Shown here: positions 1 to 8,123 of the stretch, piece by piece
Numbering within the stretch: position 1 is the stretch's first letter
Layout: every line of letters begins with the position of its first letter
From: an uncultured Lachnospiraceae bacterium
Lineage (GTDB): Bacteria; Bacillota; Clostridia; Lachnospirales; Lachnospiraceae
Direction: 5' to 3'
NCBI GenBank assembly: GCA_947625135.1
Contig: CANQNE010000013.1
Span: forward strand, 1-59,002
Length of the DNA: 59,002 bases
Position numbers and translations under genes: made by a program
Notes under the pieces: generated by a model
What the model saw: the letters and a program-made list of their open reading frames with translations, nothing else
What the model was told of the DNA's origin: nothing
Database searches by the model: none

Positions 1-129
1 GGCTCAACTGAAGGCTCTACAGAAGGCTCAACTGAAGGCTCTACAGAAGGCTCAACTGAAGGCTCTACAGAAGGCTCTACTGAAGGCTCTACAGAAGGCT
101 CAACTGAAGGCTCTACAGAAGGCTCAACC
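1..129 (-). repeat. 12-nt coding tandem repeat (Pro-Ser-Val-Glu tail)
   Basis: Ten full 12-nt units and one partial unit alternate between GGCTCAACTGAA and GGCTCTACAGAA (one unit, 73-84, is mixed). Read on the minus strand in the frame of the LamG gene they encode PSVE repeats, with synonymous differences TCA/TCT and GTT/GTA. The array runs off the window start, so its true length and what follows it (for example a wall anchor) cannot be seen. Confidence 0.95.
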
Positions 130-3100
130 TTTGTGGCCTTATGAGGAGTTGCATCTGTGTACTGTGTAGCAGCTAATGCCTGCAGATCAACTGCGGGATC
201 AGCCTTTGCGGTGATCTGGATATCATCTACCTGTACGCCTGCAACAGAAGCATTGTAGTTACTATAGATAGAAGCATCAACCCAGTTGCCGCTGCCTTCG
301 GGCTCTTCAACCCAGTTTCTGTCGTACTTGGTTGTGTTGCCGTCGCCACCAACAAACAGCTGTGTATCAGCTGCTGTCAGCCAGTCAACGATCAGCATCT
401 GGCTGCTGTTCAACATTCTGTTCGCAAAGTTTCTCACGTCTGCGCCAGCAGTTGTACCAGCCTGTACAAATGCCTCAACCTCTTCCAGACTATAGTCCAG
501 AAGCATATCACGATAGTTGCCGCGACGATCCTGGCTTGTAGAAGGATCACCAAAGTCACCAACTACTGTAGAACCGAAGCCCTTGTTGAACATCTTGCCG
601 TTTGTGCCGGTATAGTAGCTGTCAGCTGTAGCCTCAGCTGCCTCGCCGTTGTAGTATACCTGAATACCGGTATTCTCAATAGCCAGTGTTACATATACCC
701 ACTCGCCTGCATTGCTGATCAACGGACTCTCTACCGTATGAAGCATCACTGCGTTACGCTTATAATTGTTGTTTGCAGTACCTTCTCTGAAAGTAACAGT
801 ACCATCAGCTGTCAGGAACAGGCCACCCGCCTTAGCGGAAGCGTCGTTTCTGTAGAAGGAAAGGATAACTGCCTTGCCGTCTTCTGCTGTAGCGGTCTCA
901 GGCATCTTCACCCATGCGCTTACTGCAACGCCGTTGGTGTACTTGGGAATCGGGTATACCAGATTATCCCACTTGGTATCGTTGAGAGTAACCTTACCCT
1001 TATCGCCCTGATAATCGTAATCAAGGACTTTGCTCATGTTTGCGCCAGCCAGAACGGCCTTGTTATTCAGAAGGCCCCATGCAAGAGTCTGATTGAATTC
1101 AGAATGGCCTGCTACGATGTTGAGTACCTCAACGCCGGTAGCGCCCTCTTCCTCAGCTGCGCCAAGGGTCAGAACGTCTGATTTCACTTCATTGCCTTCT
1201 GCGTCAGTACCGATCACTACAGAATCAATGGTGGAGTTGTTGATGTCGTCGTTCATTGCAACCAGCTTGTCAACGCTTCCATCGGCTGCCTTTTCAAAGG
1301 TAATGATGTCTGATACTGTAGCTGCGTCAGGTGTATATGCGGCCGCGTGCATGGTTGCCGCTGCATAAGCTGCTGCTGCAGCTGCATCATCCATAGCTGC
1401 GGCAGTAAAGCTGATATCGTCGTACTGGGTACCTGCAGGAGCTGCATAACGGCTGTCTGTAGGATGTGTATCGCCAGTCTCATCCCATACATTGCTCTGC
1501 CAGTTAATCTTGGTTGCGTTGCCGCCCAGATACAGCTTGGTGTCCGCCTTGGTCAGCCAGTCAACCAGCAGGCTCTGACCTTTATCGTTCATGAAGCTCA
1601 TCTTCTCATAATCGGTCATCTTGCCGGCTTCCATCACTGCATCCTGCTCTGCAAGCGTCAGCTTGCTCAGAATGTCGCGGAAGTTCTGTCTTCTGTCAAA
1701 GTTTGTCTTGGGATCGTTGTTGCCTACTGCATTGAAACCGGAATTGAACATATTGCCGTTTGTTCCCTTGAAGTTTCCGCTGAGTGTGAAATCAGCCTTC
1801 ACACCATTGTAGTATACAGCAATATCATCATTCTTGATAGATACAGTTACATATACCCACTCGCCTGCGTTTGCAAGCGCGCTGTTGCCGGTGTTCCACC
1901 AAACCATGGCATTTCTGTCATAACGAACACCGTTCTTGTTTCCGCCTTCCTTGTATGCAACATCGCCGTTTGCCATGATGCTGAAAGCGCCGTCGCCGCG
2001 GTCACTTGACTTGTTCTCAAATGTGAACAGCGGAGTGTTGGCTGTAGCGCCTGCGGGCATCTTCACCCATGCGCTCATGGACAGGCCGTTTGTATACACA
2101 GGTGTAGGGAATTCGCCTACGCCTGCGATCTCATCGTTTGCCTTAGCAGTGGTAGCGTCATCCTTAGGCTCTGTGAAGTTGAACTGCCACTTCAGCTGGC
2201 CTTCCTTTGCGTTCTCATTGTATGTAGCAGCTGTAACCAGTCCGCCTTTGTCACCTGTACCAAATGCTTTGCCGCCGTTCTTCAGCGCCTCAACCAAAGT
2301 CTGGTTCAGTTCTGTATGGCCTGCAAATCCGTTGGTGATCTCAACACCGTTCGCGCCGTCCTCGGCCTCGCCCAGTGTCAATACCTTTGACGTCACTTCT
2401 TCAGCGGAAGTGTACTGATCAACAACGATCTCGTCAATGGAAGATCCATTCTCATCTGAGTGTGTGTTCTCGATGTACTTGTTGGTCTCGAAATCAACGA
2501 TCTCGCTTACGGGAGCCACATATCCGGTCTTATGCTCATTAGTTAAAGCAGCTGTATAAGCTGCGGCCGCAGCAAGATCCGGATCAAATTCGTCAGCAGC
2601 AGAACCAAATGTAATGTCATCGATCTGCATGCCTGCGATCTTGTCATTGTAAATGCTGTTTACTGTGGTGGAATCCTGAACAGCTTTCTTTCTCCACATT
2701 ATGTTGGTGTTGCCGTTGGCGCTGTCATTACCGCCGATGTACAGCTTCGTGTTGGGATCTGTTACCCAGTCAATCAGAAGCTCGCCTTTTGAGTTGTCGT
2801 AGTTGAACTTCTCGATATCGTCTGCAGTAGTCGTACCAGCATCAATGATCTTCACAACCTCTTCCATAGTGAAGTTGTTCAGCAGGCCCATCATATTGGA
2901 GCGGCGATCACCGTTCTTGGCAGGATCGTCATTGCCCACTGCGCTGAAGCCCTTGTTGAACATCTTGCCGTTGGTACCGGTGTACTGTGCATCCAGAGCC
3001 GCGCCGGTTGCTTCGCCGTTTACATACAGCTTCAGCTGGCTGTTCTGGATAGTCAGGGTAATGTACGCCCACTCGCCGGGAGTTGCCAGAACGCCCTTGC

Positions 3101-3797
3101 CAGTGTTGGAGTACAGCACTGCGTTACGCTTATAATCGTTGTTAGCGGAGCCTGCCATGAAGGCAACGTCGCCGCCTGCAGTAACTGCCAGCATACCCTT
3201 CTTGCCAGTTGTATCTTCTCTGGAGAAGGCAAGGATTACAGCGTCTCTGTTGTCATAAGCGTTTGCCGTCTCAGGCATCTTTACCCATGCGCTTACTGTA
3301 AGACCATTGGTGTACTTGGGTGTGGGATATACCAGACCTGTTACAGCCTGATCTGTCAGCATCCAGTCACCGTTGGGGTTCTTGCCATACTTGTCATAGA
3401 CGATCGCCTGCTCAAGAACCTTAGAACCGCCGCCAAGTACAGCGTTGTTCTTCTTCAGACCGTCTACCAGAGTCTGGCGCAGATACTTGCGGTTTGCAAA
3501 CTGGTTCTTGATCTCAACGCCAAGGCCGCCGTCCTCTGTAGCCGCGCCCAGTGTCAGCACTTTGCCCAGACCGGCAATCTCTTCTACCTTCGCGTTGTTC
3601 AGATCATCGTTCAGCTCTACGATGCTGTCAGCAGATTCAAAGTCAACAGCTGTGTAGGCCACCTCTGATCCTACGCCGGGATCCTCTTTGGGAGCCGGAG
3701 CGCCTTCAGAAGCCATTGTCGCAATACCGCTTGTCAATGTCATTGCCAAAGACAGCACTACAGCCAATGTCTTCTTAAGCCATTTTGAATTTCTCAT
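1..3797 (-). CDS. Secreted multi-LamG-domain protein, C-terminus cut by window edge
   Basis: An open frame of 1265 codons starts at ATG 3797 behind AGGAAGATAAGCT and continues off the window. Residues 1-29 look like a signal peptide (MRNSKWLKK, hydrophobic core, then cleavage near MASEG). Three related blocks of about 400 residues follow (about 33-428, 429-825, 826-1210). Each has a start like AYTAVDFE, a LamG/concanavalin-A-like strand pair (SAWVKMPE and later GEWVYVTL..YYNGE), the NGKMFNKGF stretch, and an end like DWLTKADTKLYLGGN. The tail from about residue 1222 is a PSVE repeat, typical of a wall-spanning stalk. LamG folds commonly bind glycans or act as adhesion modules; the substrate here is unknown. 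No catalytic domain is visible in the part seen. An extracellular adhesin or carbohydrate-binding protein is inferred. It is monocistronic from a promoter at 3861-3889. Confidence 0.88.
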   Translation of the reverse strand, partial: MRNSKWLKKTLAVVLSLAMTLTSGIATMASEGAPAPKEDPGVGSEVAYTAVDFESADSIVELNDDLNNAKVEEIAGLGKVLTLGAATEDGGLGVEIKNQFANRKYLRQTLVDGLKKNNAVLGGGSKVLEQAIVYDKYGKNPNGDWMLTDQAVTGLVYPTPKYTNGLTVSAWVKMPETANAYDNRDAVILAFSREDTTGKKGMLAVTAGGDVAFMAGSANNDYKRNAVLYSNTGKGVLATPGEWAYITLTIQNSQLKLYVNGEATGAALDAQYTGTNGKMFNKGFSAVGNDDPAKNGDRRSNMMGLLNNFTMEEVVKIIDAGTTTADDIEKFNYDNSKGELLIDWVTDPNTKLYIGGNDSANGNTNIMWRKKAVQDSTTVNSIYNDKIAGMQIDDITFGSAADEFDPDLAAAAAYTAALTNEHKTGYVAPVSEIVDFETNKYIENTHSDENGSSIDEIVVDQYTSAEEVTSKVLTLGEAEDGANGVEITNGFAGHTELNQTLVEALKNGGKAFGTGDKGGLVTAATYNENAKEGQLKWQFNFTEPKDDATTAKANDEIAGVGEFPTPVYTNGLSMSAWVKMPAGATANTPLFTFENKSSDRGDGAFSIMANGDVAYKEGGNKNGVRYDRNAMVWWNTGNSALANAGEWVYVTVSIKNDDIAVYYNGVKADFTLSGNFKGTNGNMFNSGFNAVGNNDPKTNFDRRQNFRDILSKLTLAEQDAVMEAGKMTDYEKMSFMNDKGQSLLVDWLTKADTKLYLGGNATKINWQSNVWDETGDTHPTDSRYAAPAGTQYDDISFTAAAMDDAAAAAAYAAATMHAAAYTPDAATVSDIITFEKAADGSVDKLVAMNDDINNSTIDSVVIGTDAEGNEVKSDVLTLGAAEEEGATGVEVLNIVAGHSEFNQTLAWGLLNNKAVLAGANMSKVLDYDYQGDKGKVTLNDTKWDNLVYPIPKYTNGVAVSAWVKMPETATAEDGKAVILSFYRNDASAKAGGLFLTADGTVTFREGTANNNYKRNAVMLHTVESPLISNAGEWVYVTLAIENTGIQVYYNGEAAEATADSYYTGTNGKMFNKGFGSTVVGDFGDPSTSQDRRGNYRDMLLDYSLEEVEAFVQAGTTAGADVRNFANRMLNSSQMLIVDWLTAADTQLFVGGDGNTTKYDRNWVEEPEGSGNWVDASIYSNYNASVAGVQVDDIQITAKADPAVDLQALAATQYTDATPHKATKVEPSVEPSVEPSVEPSVEPSVEPSVEPSVEPSVEPSVEPSVE

Positions 3798-3860
3798 AGC
3801 TTATCTTCCTTTCTTCATGATATGATTCGTGAAATCTTAGAAAATACGATTCCTACAGCT

Positions 3861-3889
3861 ATCATACTAGAACTTTTCAAAAAAAGCAA
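3861..3889 (-). promoter_or_regulatory. Sigma-A-like promoter of the LamG gene
   Basis: On the minus strand TTGCTT (3889-3884), a 17-bp spacer and TATGAT (3866-3861) lie 64 bases before the start codon. The spacing is ideal and the -10 matches consensus at 5 of 6. Confidence 0.6.
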
Positions 3890-3907
3890 GTTGTTTCTGT
3901 AAAAAAA

Positions 3908-3940
3908 TTTGTAAAATACTGCCTTTTCTTTTGTAAAATA
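3908..3940. promoter_or_regulatory. Pair of TTTGTAAAATA direct repeats upstream of the LamG promoter
   Basis: The 11-mer TTTGTAAAATA occurs at 3908-3918 and 3930-3940, 22 bp apart, about two helical turns, directly upstream of the -35 at 3889. Same-face spacing suggests an activator or repressor pair, but the sequence is A/T-rich and no regulator is identified. Confidence 0.3.
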
Positions 3941-3977
3941 TCACGAATCTGCCTGCATTTTCCACAAGCCTGCCGGT

Positions 3978-4511
3978 TTACCGTACCAGACTGCAGAAAT
4001 CAGCGGCCTGCGCCTGTATTGCGGCGTCGTCCGTCAGAACGCTTCCCACTATTTCGTCGATAATGTCCAGCTGTTCCTCCGCCGGCGGGGAATTATAACT
4101 TCTGCCAACGACGGCGATCTCATACGTATACTGATAAAGCGCCTCTCCCAGCCTGGTAAGGGGATGATCCGGCGCCTTTTCCTTTCCAAGCGCGGCCAGA
4201 TAGGCTCCCGAATAAGCCATTTTCTGTGTGGTTTCCGTATCTACACAGGGGTCCGTACTCTTTTCCCTGATCTCTTTTACCATGGCGAGCAGCGTCTGCT
4301 CATCTGCAATGCCGTCTTTTTCAATATCAGCGGCGGCCTGCTCCTTCGCCGCCTCCACATCGTTGGCCGCCTCTTCCACCTCTTTTGCCGATTCCGCCCG
4401 CTCCGCCGGCGCGTCGTCGTCTGTTTTTTTCAGATTCAGCTTATTCCCGCAGCCTGCCAGCGCCATGGCAAGCACAAGCGCCGCCGTCAGAAAAGCAATG
4501 TGTTTCCTCAT
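3978..4511 (-). CDS. Small secreted lipoprotein of unknown function
   Basis: A 177-residue protein with a lipoprotein signal peptide: MRKH, a hydrophobic stretch, and the lipobox LAGC with Cys at about residue 21, so it should be lipidated and held on the outer face of the membrane. The mature part begins with a charged, Ala/Glu-rich, probably coiled region (to about residue 75) followed by a compact C-terminal part with one Cys pair candidate (residues near 93 and 173). I recognise no family. It lies between the LamG gene and spoIIE and has its own promoter. ATG 4511 is preceded by AGGAGTGTATGAAAC, a usable but long spacing. Confidence 0.8.
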   Translation of the reverse strand: MRKHIAFLTAALVLAMALAGCGNKLNLKKTDDDAPAERAESAKEVEEAANDVEAAKEQAAADIEKDGIADEQTLLAMVKEIREKSTDPCVDTETTQKMAYSGAYLAALGKEKAPDHPLTRLGEALYQYTYEIAVVGRSYNSPPAEEQLDIIDEIVGSVLTDDAAIQAQAADFCSLVR

Positions 4512-4552
4512 GTTTCATACACTCCTGTTCTTCTGTTTTTAAGTTCTTTCTT

Positions 4553-4582
4553 ATTATATACTATATACTTTTATATGCACAA
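4553..4582 (-). promoter_or_regulatory. Promoter of the lipoprotein gene
   Basis: Minus strand TTGTGC (4582-4577), 18-bp spacer, TATAAT (4558-4553, perfect -10). It lies about 42 bases before the start codon at 4511. Confidence 0.6.
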
Positions 4583-4640
4583 AGAAATATAGCACACCCC
4601 GCACAGACCGTCAAGCCTGTCAGCGCCATTCTCCCGCCTG

Positions 4641-6467
4641 TTATTTTTTCCAGATCCCAAGCACCAGAACCGTCATGTCGTCCGCCGGATCGTAATTGCA
4701 TTTTTCCAGCGCCTCCCCGAGGATCCCGTTGGCGATCTCTTTTGGATTGGCGCTTTTCTGATCCAGGATGACGCTTTCCATCCGATCGTCTTCCCCGCCG
4801 TCAGACAGGGCATCTATCAACCCGTCGCTGACCAGTATGACGAAATCTCCGTCAAAAAGTTTTTTGGAGCTGCGGTCATATTCGGCCTGATGGAATACGC
4901 CTGCCGGCAGGGATGTGGACTGGATGAGCTCCACCCAGTGATCCCGCCTGATGTATGAGGCCGCCGCCCCCAGCTTCAGAAATTCACAGACCCCGTCATA
5001 AAGATCCACAGCGCACACGTCGATGGTGGAGCAGTTTGGTTCCCCGTCGGCCAGCACCATGGTGGAGTTGATCATTTTCAGGGCAGTTTCCTTTGGAAAT
5101 CCCGCCTCCAGAAACCGTTCCAGCAGCTCCACTACCGTCTGGCTCTCCCGGCAGGCGCGGACCCCATAACCCATTCCGTCGGACAGGCAGGCCACGGCTT
5201 GTCCCTCGTCTGTCCGAACAAAGGAAAAGTTGTCCCCGGATACCTGCTGCCCCGGCTTGACCGCCTTCGCCACGCCGTGAAGCACCCGGTAGGCGGTATC
5301 TTCCACAAAGGCCACCGTGGCCAGCTCCTTATTCAGCACCCGCCGGCTGTCCTTTCTGGGCACCATGGGCACCTCCGTCACCCCGGTGATATACCCGGCG
5401 ATCTCTCTTGTGGAAATACAGTTTCCCTTTGTGCGCATGGTAATATATACTTCCCGGCGTCCGTTCTTTTTTTGGGAGAGGGAGGTTTTTTTCACGACGA
5501 TCTGCTCCCGCTTTAATGCCCGGTCGATCCGATCCTTCAGGGAAAGATCTTCCGGGCCGCCGGTGTCATAGATATCCTCCGCCACAGCCGTCATCATATT
5601 GGCCATCTCCGTAAGCTGCCCGGCGACAGCTTCCCGGTTTTCGATCAGCCGGTTGTACCAGAACAGATTCACCCGGGCCCGCTCAAATACCTTTCCCATC
5701 TCGCTGATATAAGCCCGCAGGCGGATGCACTGGGTCGCCATCCTGCCTCTTACCTTCTCCGGCGCTACTTTTCCCTGCTGCTCCAGCTGCTCAAACAGAT
5801 CGGAGGTGGTGGTCATCGTGTCATAATAGTTTTTTTCCCAACATTCCAGACATTTGCTGCAGCTGCTGCAGAACTGTTCGCTCATCTGCAGGCTCATCCG
5901 GTCCCGGTCCTCGTTGTTGAACCCGGTCTGCTTATGGGGCAGCTCCCCAAAGCAGCCCGCCAGACGCCGGAATACCTCCGCCGATTCCTCCAGTTTCATT
6001 TTGCCCGGCCCGTGAATGATCTCCTCCTTCTGGGATCTTGTGTTGGTGATCAAAAAACTGTCCAAAAGCAGCGCAAACATCACGGTCAGCGACAGCACCA
6101 GCACCGCCTCTCCCGCCGCCGCGTACAGATCTTCCCCCAGCGCCCATGACATGGCAAGCAGGGACGCCGCCGCCAAAATCCCCTGCACCCATAGATTTGG
6201 CGCTCTTTTTTTCCCTTCCAGGATCCACGAAAGCAGCAGCACCAACAGCATGGCAGGCGCGTAGAGCAGAAGCTGTCCCACCTCCGCCGTCAGCGTCATG
6301 CCTAACACGATCACGGGAAAAATGGTATACCGAAAGCGGTCGCTGGCGCAGGCGGCGGCAAAGAACGCCACCGAAAACGGATAGCATGAAAATATAGATG
6401 TATATCCGGCCAGAAAGGCAATCCCATGTAATAAGACAATTTTGAATCGATACAGCTTCACTTCCAT
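4641..6467 (-). CDS. spoIIE: Stage II sporulation protein E, PP2C-type phosphatase
   Basis: This is a membrane-bound serine phosphatase that, in Bacillus, dephosphorylates SpoIIAA to release sigma-F in the forespore and also acts in polar septation. Residues 1-165 are hydrophobic with several membrane segments. The middle carries a Cys cluster (CSSCSKCLEC, about 204-213). The C-terminal ~220 residues are a PP2C/SpoIIE domain with SGDNF, LSDGMGYG and the late VSDGLIDAL motif, each containing metal-binding Asp. At 608 residues it is shorter than B. subtilis SpoIIE (about 827), mainly in the membrane part. It lies downstream of divIC as in Bacillus but is separated by a terminator and has its own Spo0A-type promoter. 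ATG 6467 sits directly against GAGGG; GTG at codon 3 has better spacing, so the exact start is open. Confidence 0.93.
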   Translation of the reverse strand: MEVKLYRFKIVLLHGIAFLAGYTSIFSCYPFSVAFFAAACASDRFRYTIFPVIVLGMTLTAEVGQLLLYAPAMLLVLLLSWILEGKKRAPNLWVQGILAAASLLAMSWALGEDLYAAAGEAVLVLSLTVMFALLLDSFLITNTRSQKEEIIHGPGKMKLEESAEVFRRLAGCFGELPHKQTGFNNEDRDRMSLQMSEQFCSSCSKCLECWEKNYYDTMTTTSDLFEQLEQQGKVAPEKVRGRMATQCIRLRAYISEMGKVFERARVNLFWYNRLIENREAVAGQLTEMANMMTAVAEDIYDTGGPEDLSLKDRIDRALKREQIVVKKTSLSQKKNGRREVYITMRTKGNCISTREIAGYITGVTEVPMVPRKDSRRVLNKELATVAFVEDTAYRVLHGVAKAVKPGQQVSGDNFSFVRTDEGQAVACLSDGMGYGVRACRESQTVVELLERFLEAGFPKETALKMINSTMVLADGEPNCSTIDVCAVDLYDGVCEFLKLGAAASYIRRDHWVELIQSTSLPAGVFHQAEYDRSSKKLFDGDFVILVSDGLIDALSDGGEDDRMESVILDQKSANPKEIANGILGEALEKCNYDPADDMTVLVLGIWKK

Positions 6468-6495
6468 CCCTCTTTTCCAATGTTACTGAATCCCC

Positions 6496-6529
6496 ATTAT
6501 ATAGAACTCATTCTGAAAAGCCTGTCGAA
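6496..6529 (-). promoter_or_regulatory. spoIIE promoter with perfect Spo0A box and 21-bp spacer
   Basis: Minus strand: TCGACA (6528-6523, 5 of 6 to TTGACA), a 21-bp spacer and a perfect TATAAT (6501-6496). The -35 is embedded in TTCGACA, whose complement on the plus strand (6523-6529) is TGTCGAA, the consensus 0A box. Spo0A-activated promoters of the B. subtilis spoIIE/spoIIG type are known for such 21-22 bp spacers with 0A boxes over the -35. The inference is direct control by Spo0A~P. Confidence 0.7.
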
Positions 6530-6619
6530 GCGTCGTCCTGAAAAAAATTTTTTTGTCCTGCATGCGCCTTCGCAGCGCGCCGGGAGCCGCGCGCACCGCC
6601 CCGGCGGGAAATTTTGCGC

Positions 6620-6652
6620 AAAAAAAGAGGAAGTACTCTGATCCGTACTTCC
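6620..6652 (-). terminator. Rho-independent terminator after divIC
   Basis: Perfect 8-bp stem (GGAAGTAC 6652-6645 with GTACTTCC 6636-6629 on the minus strand), 8-nt loop, then TCTTTTTTT. It ends the rqcP-yabP-yabQ-divIC operon before the spoIIE promoter. Confidence 0.85.
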
Positions 6653-6705
6653 TGCACAAAATCTTATTATGATATCCGCCTTATAACATCCACATTCTGC
6701 GGCTG

Positions 6706-7029
6706 TTATTTCTTTGACGGGGAATAAAAGATAATCTCGTCTTCTCCTACCATGCCCAGCCGCTCTCTGGCGATCTTTTCCACATATTCGTCGGAATCCA
6801 CATATTTGCTGTATTCCTCGATCTCTTTGGCCCGGTCTTTCTCTGCGGCAAGCTGTTCTTCCAGCATGACCTTGGTCTCCTCGTAAGCGGCGTTCTTTTC
6901 CTTCAGCTCAATGCCTTTGATGCCCACCACAAGCAAAAGTGCCAGCACCACAAAGGTCACTGCCGCCATGCTAAACAATGTCTGCCTGTTCAGTTGTCTT
7001 TTTTTTCTTCTGACGCCCCGCATTGCCAA
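6706..7029 (-). CDS. divIC: Septum formation initiator DivIC/FtsL-like
   Basis: A 107-residue bitopic cell-division protein. It has a short basic cytoplasmic head (RGVRRKKRQ), one transmembrane segment (about residues 20-38), and an extracytoplasmic coiled coil (about 40-75, ELKEKN..LEEQLAAEKD), then the conserved end VEKIARERLGMVGEDEI. In Bacillus DivIC works with FtsL and DivIB in the divisome. The start overlaps the 3' end of yabQ by 59 nt. TTG at 7029 is 8 nt from AGGAG; ATG two codons later (7023) is 14 nt away, so TTG fits the ribosome site better. Confidence 0.9.
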   Translation of the reverse strand: MAMRGVRRKKRQLNRQTLFSMAAVTFVVLALLLVVGIKGIELKEKNAAYEETKVMLEEQLAAEKDRAKEIEEYSKYVDSDEYVEKIARERLGMVGEDEIIFYSPSKK

Positions 7030-7510
7030 GCTGCCCGCTCCTGTCCTTATTCATTATTTTTATCTTACCCTCTTTTTTCTCTCTTTTCAACTTCTTTTTT
7101 AAAAAAATTGTAAATTTTTTTTGTTTTCTGTTTATTTTTGTTAGAAATTTCCTTATTTTCTTAAAAAGAAACTGAACAGGGCCGGAAACCAGCCTGATCA
7201 GGCGGTTCAGCAATTTCACGGCATACCGGACAAAGAGCCTGCTGACGGTCAGATGATAAAACAGCATCCCCACCGCCATGCCGAACACTGCGAACCAACG
7301 GATCACCCCATGGTTGAAACGGTACAGCATCCGAAAGATCAGACAGCCGCTCACCATCCAGTAACAGAAGTCTTCTATGCCGATAGCAGTATTTTTGTGG
7401 GGAAACAGACGCCGAAAAATGCGCAGAAGATCATACAGCAGCATCAGCTGTGCGCCCACAAGCACCGCGTACAGCCAGAACCCTGCCTCCTCGCCGATCA
7501 TTTTGCTCAT
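6971..7510 (-). CDS. yabQ: Spore cortex biosynthesis membrane protein YabQ
   Basis: A 179-residue integral membrane protein with about four to five hydrophobic segments in residues 8-110 and the family-like motifs LLYDLLRIFRR, EDFCYWM and LFYHLTVSR. The last ~65 residues are very basic (KKIRKFL..KRKQKK..REKKEGKIK). In Bacillus YabQ localises to the forespore outer membrane and is needed for cortex formation. It is directly downstream of yabP and its 3' end contains the divIC start, suggesting translational coupling. Confidence 0.9.
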   Translation of the reverse strand: MSKMIGEEAGFWLYAVLVGAQLMLLYDLLRIFRRLFPHKNTAIGIEDFCYWMVSGCLIFRMLYRFNHGVIRWFAVFGMAVGMLFYHLTVSRLFVRYAVKLLNRLIRLVSGPVQFLFKKIRKFLTKINRKQKKFTIFLKKKLKREKKEGKIKIMNKDRSGQLGNAGRQKKKKTTEQADIV

Positions 7511-7511
7511 T

Positions 7512-7778
7512 TTACCGGAACAGGCGTCCCATCAGGCGCTTTCCTTTCTGCTCCCGGCTCTCTGTATAGGTAAGCTGTCGGATGTTTCCCTCCAATTCCA
7601 TTTCCCCACGTTCCACCGACAGCTGCTTTACCTGAAGCTCTTTTCCTTCAATGGCCAACACTCCCATTGTGGTCTCCACACGCACTTCCTCCTCGTCAAA
7701 GGAGATCACATCTTTTACGCCGGTTACGGTACCCAGCTTTCTCTGCTCCCAGCAGATCCGATGAGGTACATTTTCCAT
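7512..7778 (-). CDS. yabP: Sporulation protein YabP
   Basis: An 88-residue small beta-rich protein of the YabP/YqfC family, with the core VTGVKDVISFDEEEVRVET followed by GxLxIEGKELxVKQLSVE. It is expressed in the mother cell during sporulation in Bacillus; its molecular role is not settled. ATG 7778 lies 6 nt after AGGGGGTG; an upstream in-frame GTG (7787) overlaps that site and is unlikely. It is followed one base later by yabQ. Confidence 0.9.
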   Translation of the reverse strand: MENVPHRICWEQRKLGTVTGVKDVISFDEEEVRVETTMGVLAIEGKELQVKQLSVERGEMELEGNIRQLTYTESREQKGKRLMGRLFR

Positions 7779-7836
7779 AGAAAACACCCCCTGATACTTT
7801 CTTCATAAAGTATATTAGGGGGTGTCCGAATTTATG

Positions 7837-8076
7837 CTAAAGATATTTGTAAAGCTCTTTGGCTTCATCCTTTTTTGTGGTCTCCACAACCTCCGTCACT
7901 TCCACCTTGACGGATCTGTTGCCGAACAGGATCTCGATCACGTCGCCGGGCTTTACATTGGCGGAAGCCTTCGCCGGGCGGCCGTTCACTGTCACCCTGC
8001 CTGCGTCGCAGGCTTCGTTTGCCACAGTCCGCCGCTTGATCAGCCGGGAAACCTTTAAATATTTATCCAGTCTCAT
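7837..8076 (-). CDS. rqcP: S4-domain RNA-binding protein RqcP (YabO)
   Basis: A 79-residue protein that is almost entirely an S4 RNA-binding domain: MRLDKYLKVSRLIKRRTVA, then GRVTVNG, PGDVIEI. By family and position (first gene before yabP-yabQ-divIC) it is the YabO/RqcP type, which in B. subtilis works with RqcH in alanine tailing of stalled 60S-like (50S) subunits. The ribosome site is AAGGAGAAAGAAGG before ATG 8076. The mazG/HU genes that often precede it in other clostridia are absent here; a phosphosugar mutase is upstream instead. Confidence 0.88.
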   Translation of the reverse strand: MRLDKYLKVSRLIKRRTVANEACDAGRVTVNGRPAKASANVKPGDVIEILFGNRSVKVEVTEVVETTKKDEAKELYKYL

Positions 8077-8123
8077 GGGACCTTCTTTCTCCTTAACTTA
8101 ACTTCATATTGGATCTCAATGCC

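Noticed and set aside
1-129. CRISPR array
   Set aside because: The repeats are directly adjacent 12-mers without spacers and are in frame with a surface-protein gene.
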